Shown here: piece after piece, positions 7,446 to 8,336 of the stretch
Layout of the letters: every line of letters begins with the position of its first letter
Position numbering within the stretch: the first letter of the stretch is position 1
NCBI GenBank assembly: GCA_964418425.1
Contig: CAYQLT010000091.1
Coordinates: forward strand, 1-8,336
Source of the DNA: CAYQLT01 sp964418425
GTDB taxonomy: Bacteria; Bacillota; Limnochordia; Limnochordales; Geochordaceae
Direction: 5' to 3'
DNA length: 8,336 nt
Position numbers and translations under genes: made by a program
The notes under the pieces: generated by a model
Databases searched by the model: none
Told to the model about the DNA's origin: nothing
Seen by the model: the letters and a program-made list of their open reading frames with translations, nothing else

Positions 7446-7538
7446 CGTACTGGCGACAGCCCGAGTTGCCCCCGGGTCATCCTGCCGTCCCCGGGGCTCG
7501 CCCTGGGCCGTCGCCGATGGGCCTCGGCTGTTGACCGC

Positions 7539-8333
7539 TCAGGTCCGGGCCGCCCCGAGGTACGCCTGGATGACAACCGGATCCCGAACCACCTGCTCCG
7601 GGCTTCCCACGGCGATGGGCACCCCGTGGTCCAGCACGGTGAGGCGGTCGCAGATGTCCACCACCACGTCCATGTGGTGCTCGATGAGCAGCACCGAGAC
7701 CCCAAGCTCATCCCGGGCGTCCAGCACGAAGCGGGCCATGTACTCCTTTTCCTCCTGGTTCATGCCCGCCATGGGCTCGTCGAGGATCAAAAGCCGGGGG
7801 CGGGCCGCCAAAGCCCGCGCCAGCTCGACCCGCCGGCGCAGTCCCAGGGGGAGCAGGTCCACGGGTTCATGCCGCACCGCCTCCAGTTGCAGCAAATCCA
7901 GGATCTCCTCCACGGCCCGGCGGTGGCGCACCTCCTCGGCAAGCCCCCACCACCAGTACAGGACGGAACTGAGCACTCCCGAGCGCATGTGGACGTGGCG
8001 CCCCAGCAGGACGTTGTCCAGCACGCTCATGGCGCTGAACAGGGCGAGGTTTTGAAAGGTGCGGGCAACGCCCAGGCGGGCGATGACGTGGGGACGAAGC
8101 CCCGTGACGTCCCGGCCGGCGAAGAGCACCCGCCCGCGCTGGGGCCGGTAAAAGCCCGTCACCACGTTGACCAGGGTGGTCTTGCCGCTGCCGTTGGGCC
8201 CGATGAGGCCCACGATCTCGCCGGGGTGGACACGCAGGCTCACGCCGTCGAGGGCCTTGAGGCCCCCGAAGCTGCGCTCGATGCCCTCGCACTCGAGAAG
8301 GGGGCCGCCCCCGCCGGCCTCCCGGCCCGCCAT
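7539..8333 (-). CDS. livG: LivG-type branched-chain ABC transporter ATP-binding protein
   Basis: This is the partner ATPase of LivF. The 264-residue product has Walker A GPNGSGKT at residues 45-52, Q-loop Q94, Walker B LLILDEP at 181-187 and the switch histidine in LLIEHHMD at 215-222. The MAGMNQEE stretch at 188-195 and the approximately 25-residue insertion around 113-137, typical of LivG over LivF, set the subfamily. The ABC signature is degenerate: LPLGLRRRVELARAL at 161-175 replaces the usual LSYGQQRR type, keeping only the central Gly and the downstream RALA helix. The ATG is three bases from the right window edge, so its ribosome site cannot be seen and a start further upstream cannot be excluded. 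Conserved sequence begins at about residue 12 (LLECEGIERSFGGL), so this start is reasonable. It ends 123 bases before the acyl-CoA synthetase. Confidence 0.94.
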   Translation of the reverse strand: MAGREAGGGGPLLECEGIERSFGGLKALDGVSLRVHPGEIVGLIGPNGSGKTTLVNVVTGFYRPQRGRVLFAGRDVTGLRPHVIARLGVARTFQNLALFSAMSVLDNVLLGRHVHMRSGVLSSVLYWWWGLAEEVRHRRAVEEILDLLQLEAVRHEPVDLLPLGLRRRVELARALAARPRLLILDEPMAGMNQEEKEYMARFVLDARDELGVSVLLIEHHMDVVVDICDRLTVLDHGVPIAVGSPEQVVRDPVVIQAYLGAART

Positions 8334-8336
8334 CCC

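Overview
The window is a single, densely packed block of seven genes, all on the minus strand, so transcription runs from the right edge to the left edge. Base composition is strongly G+C-rich (by eye well above 60%, not counted). Start codons include ATG, GTG and TTG, and there are good Shine-Dalgarno sequences, the best being AAAGGAGG seven bases before livK. This fits a high-GC bacterium. A thermophilic or high-GC Firmicutes relative is my guess, but related gene clusters also occur in proteobacteria and other phyla, so the taxon is not settled by this sequence.

Layout in transcription order (right to left): livG (ABC ATPase, 8333-7539); a large AMP-forming acyl-CoA synthetase (7415-5394); livH (permease, 5410-4529, overlapping the synthetase by 17 bases); livM (permease, TTG start at 4366, ending at 3284); livK (exported solute-binding protein, 3233-1953); livF (ABC ATPase, GTG start, 1956-1153, four-base overlap with livK); and a phenylacetate-CoA ligase-like protein (ATG at 1153, one-base overlap with livF), which runs off the left edge with 384 codons visible. 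The junctions suggest one polycistronic message. The two larger gaps, livG-synthetase (123 bases) and livH-livM (162 bases), hold only weak GC-rich hairpins. I see no tRNA, rRNA, CRISPR array, insertion sequence or plus-strand gene.

Together the genes encode a complete branched-chain-amino-acid-type (HAAT family) importer: one binding protein, two permeases and two ATPases. It is physically interleaved with two enzymes of the adenylate-forming CoA-ligase superfamily. The simplest reading is uptake of a carboxylic acid, probably hydrophobic or aromatic, followed by CoA activation that traps it in the cell and commits it to catabolism. The substrate cannot be read from the sequence. The architecture is, to my recollection, a recurrent one in bacteria, so it is not new as a gene set, but its substrate and mechanism are poorly defined. 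The oddest points are the PaaK-like protein's eroded ATP-binding P-loop, the basic C-terminal tail of LivF, the degenerate ABC signature in LivG, and the cysteine-free (non-lipoprotein) binding protein.
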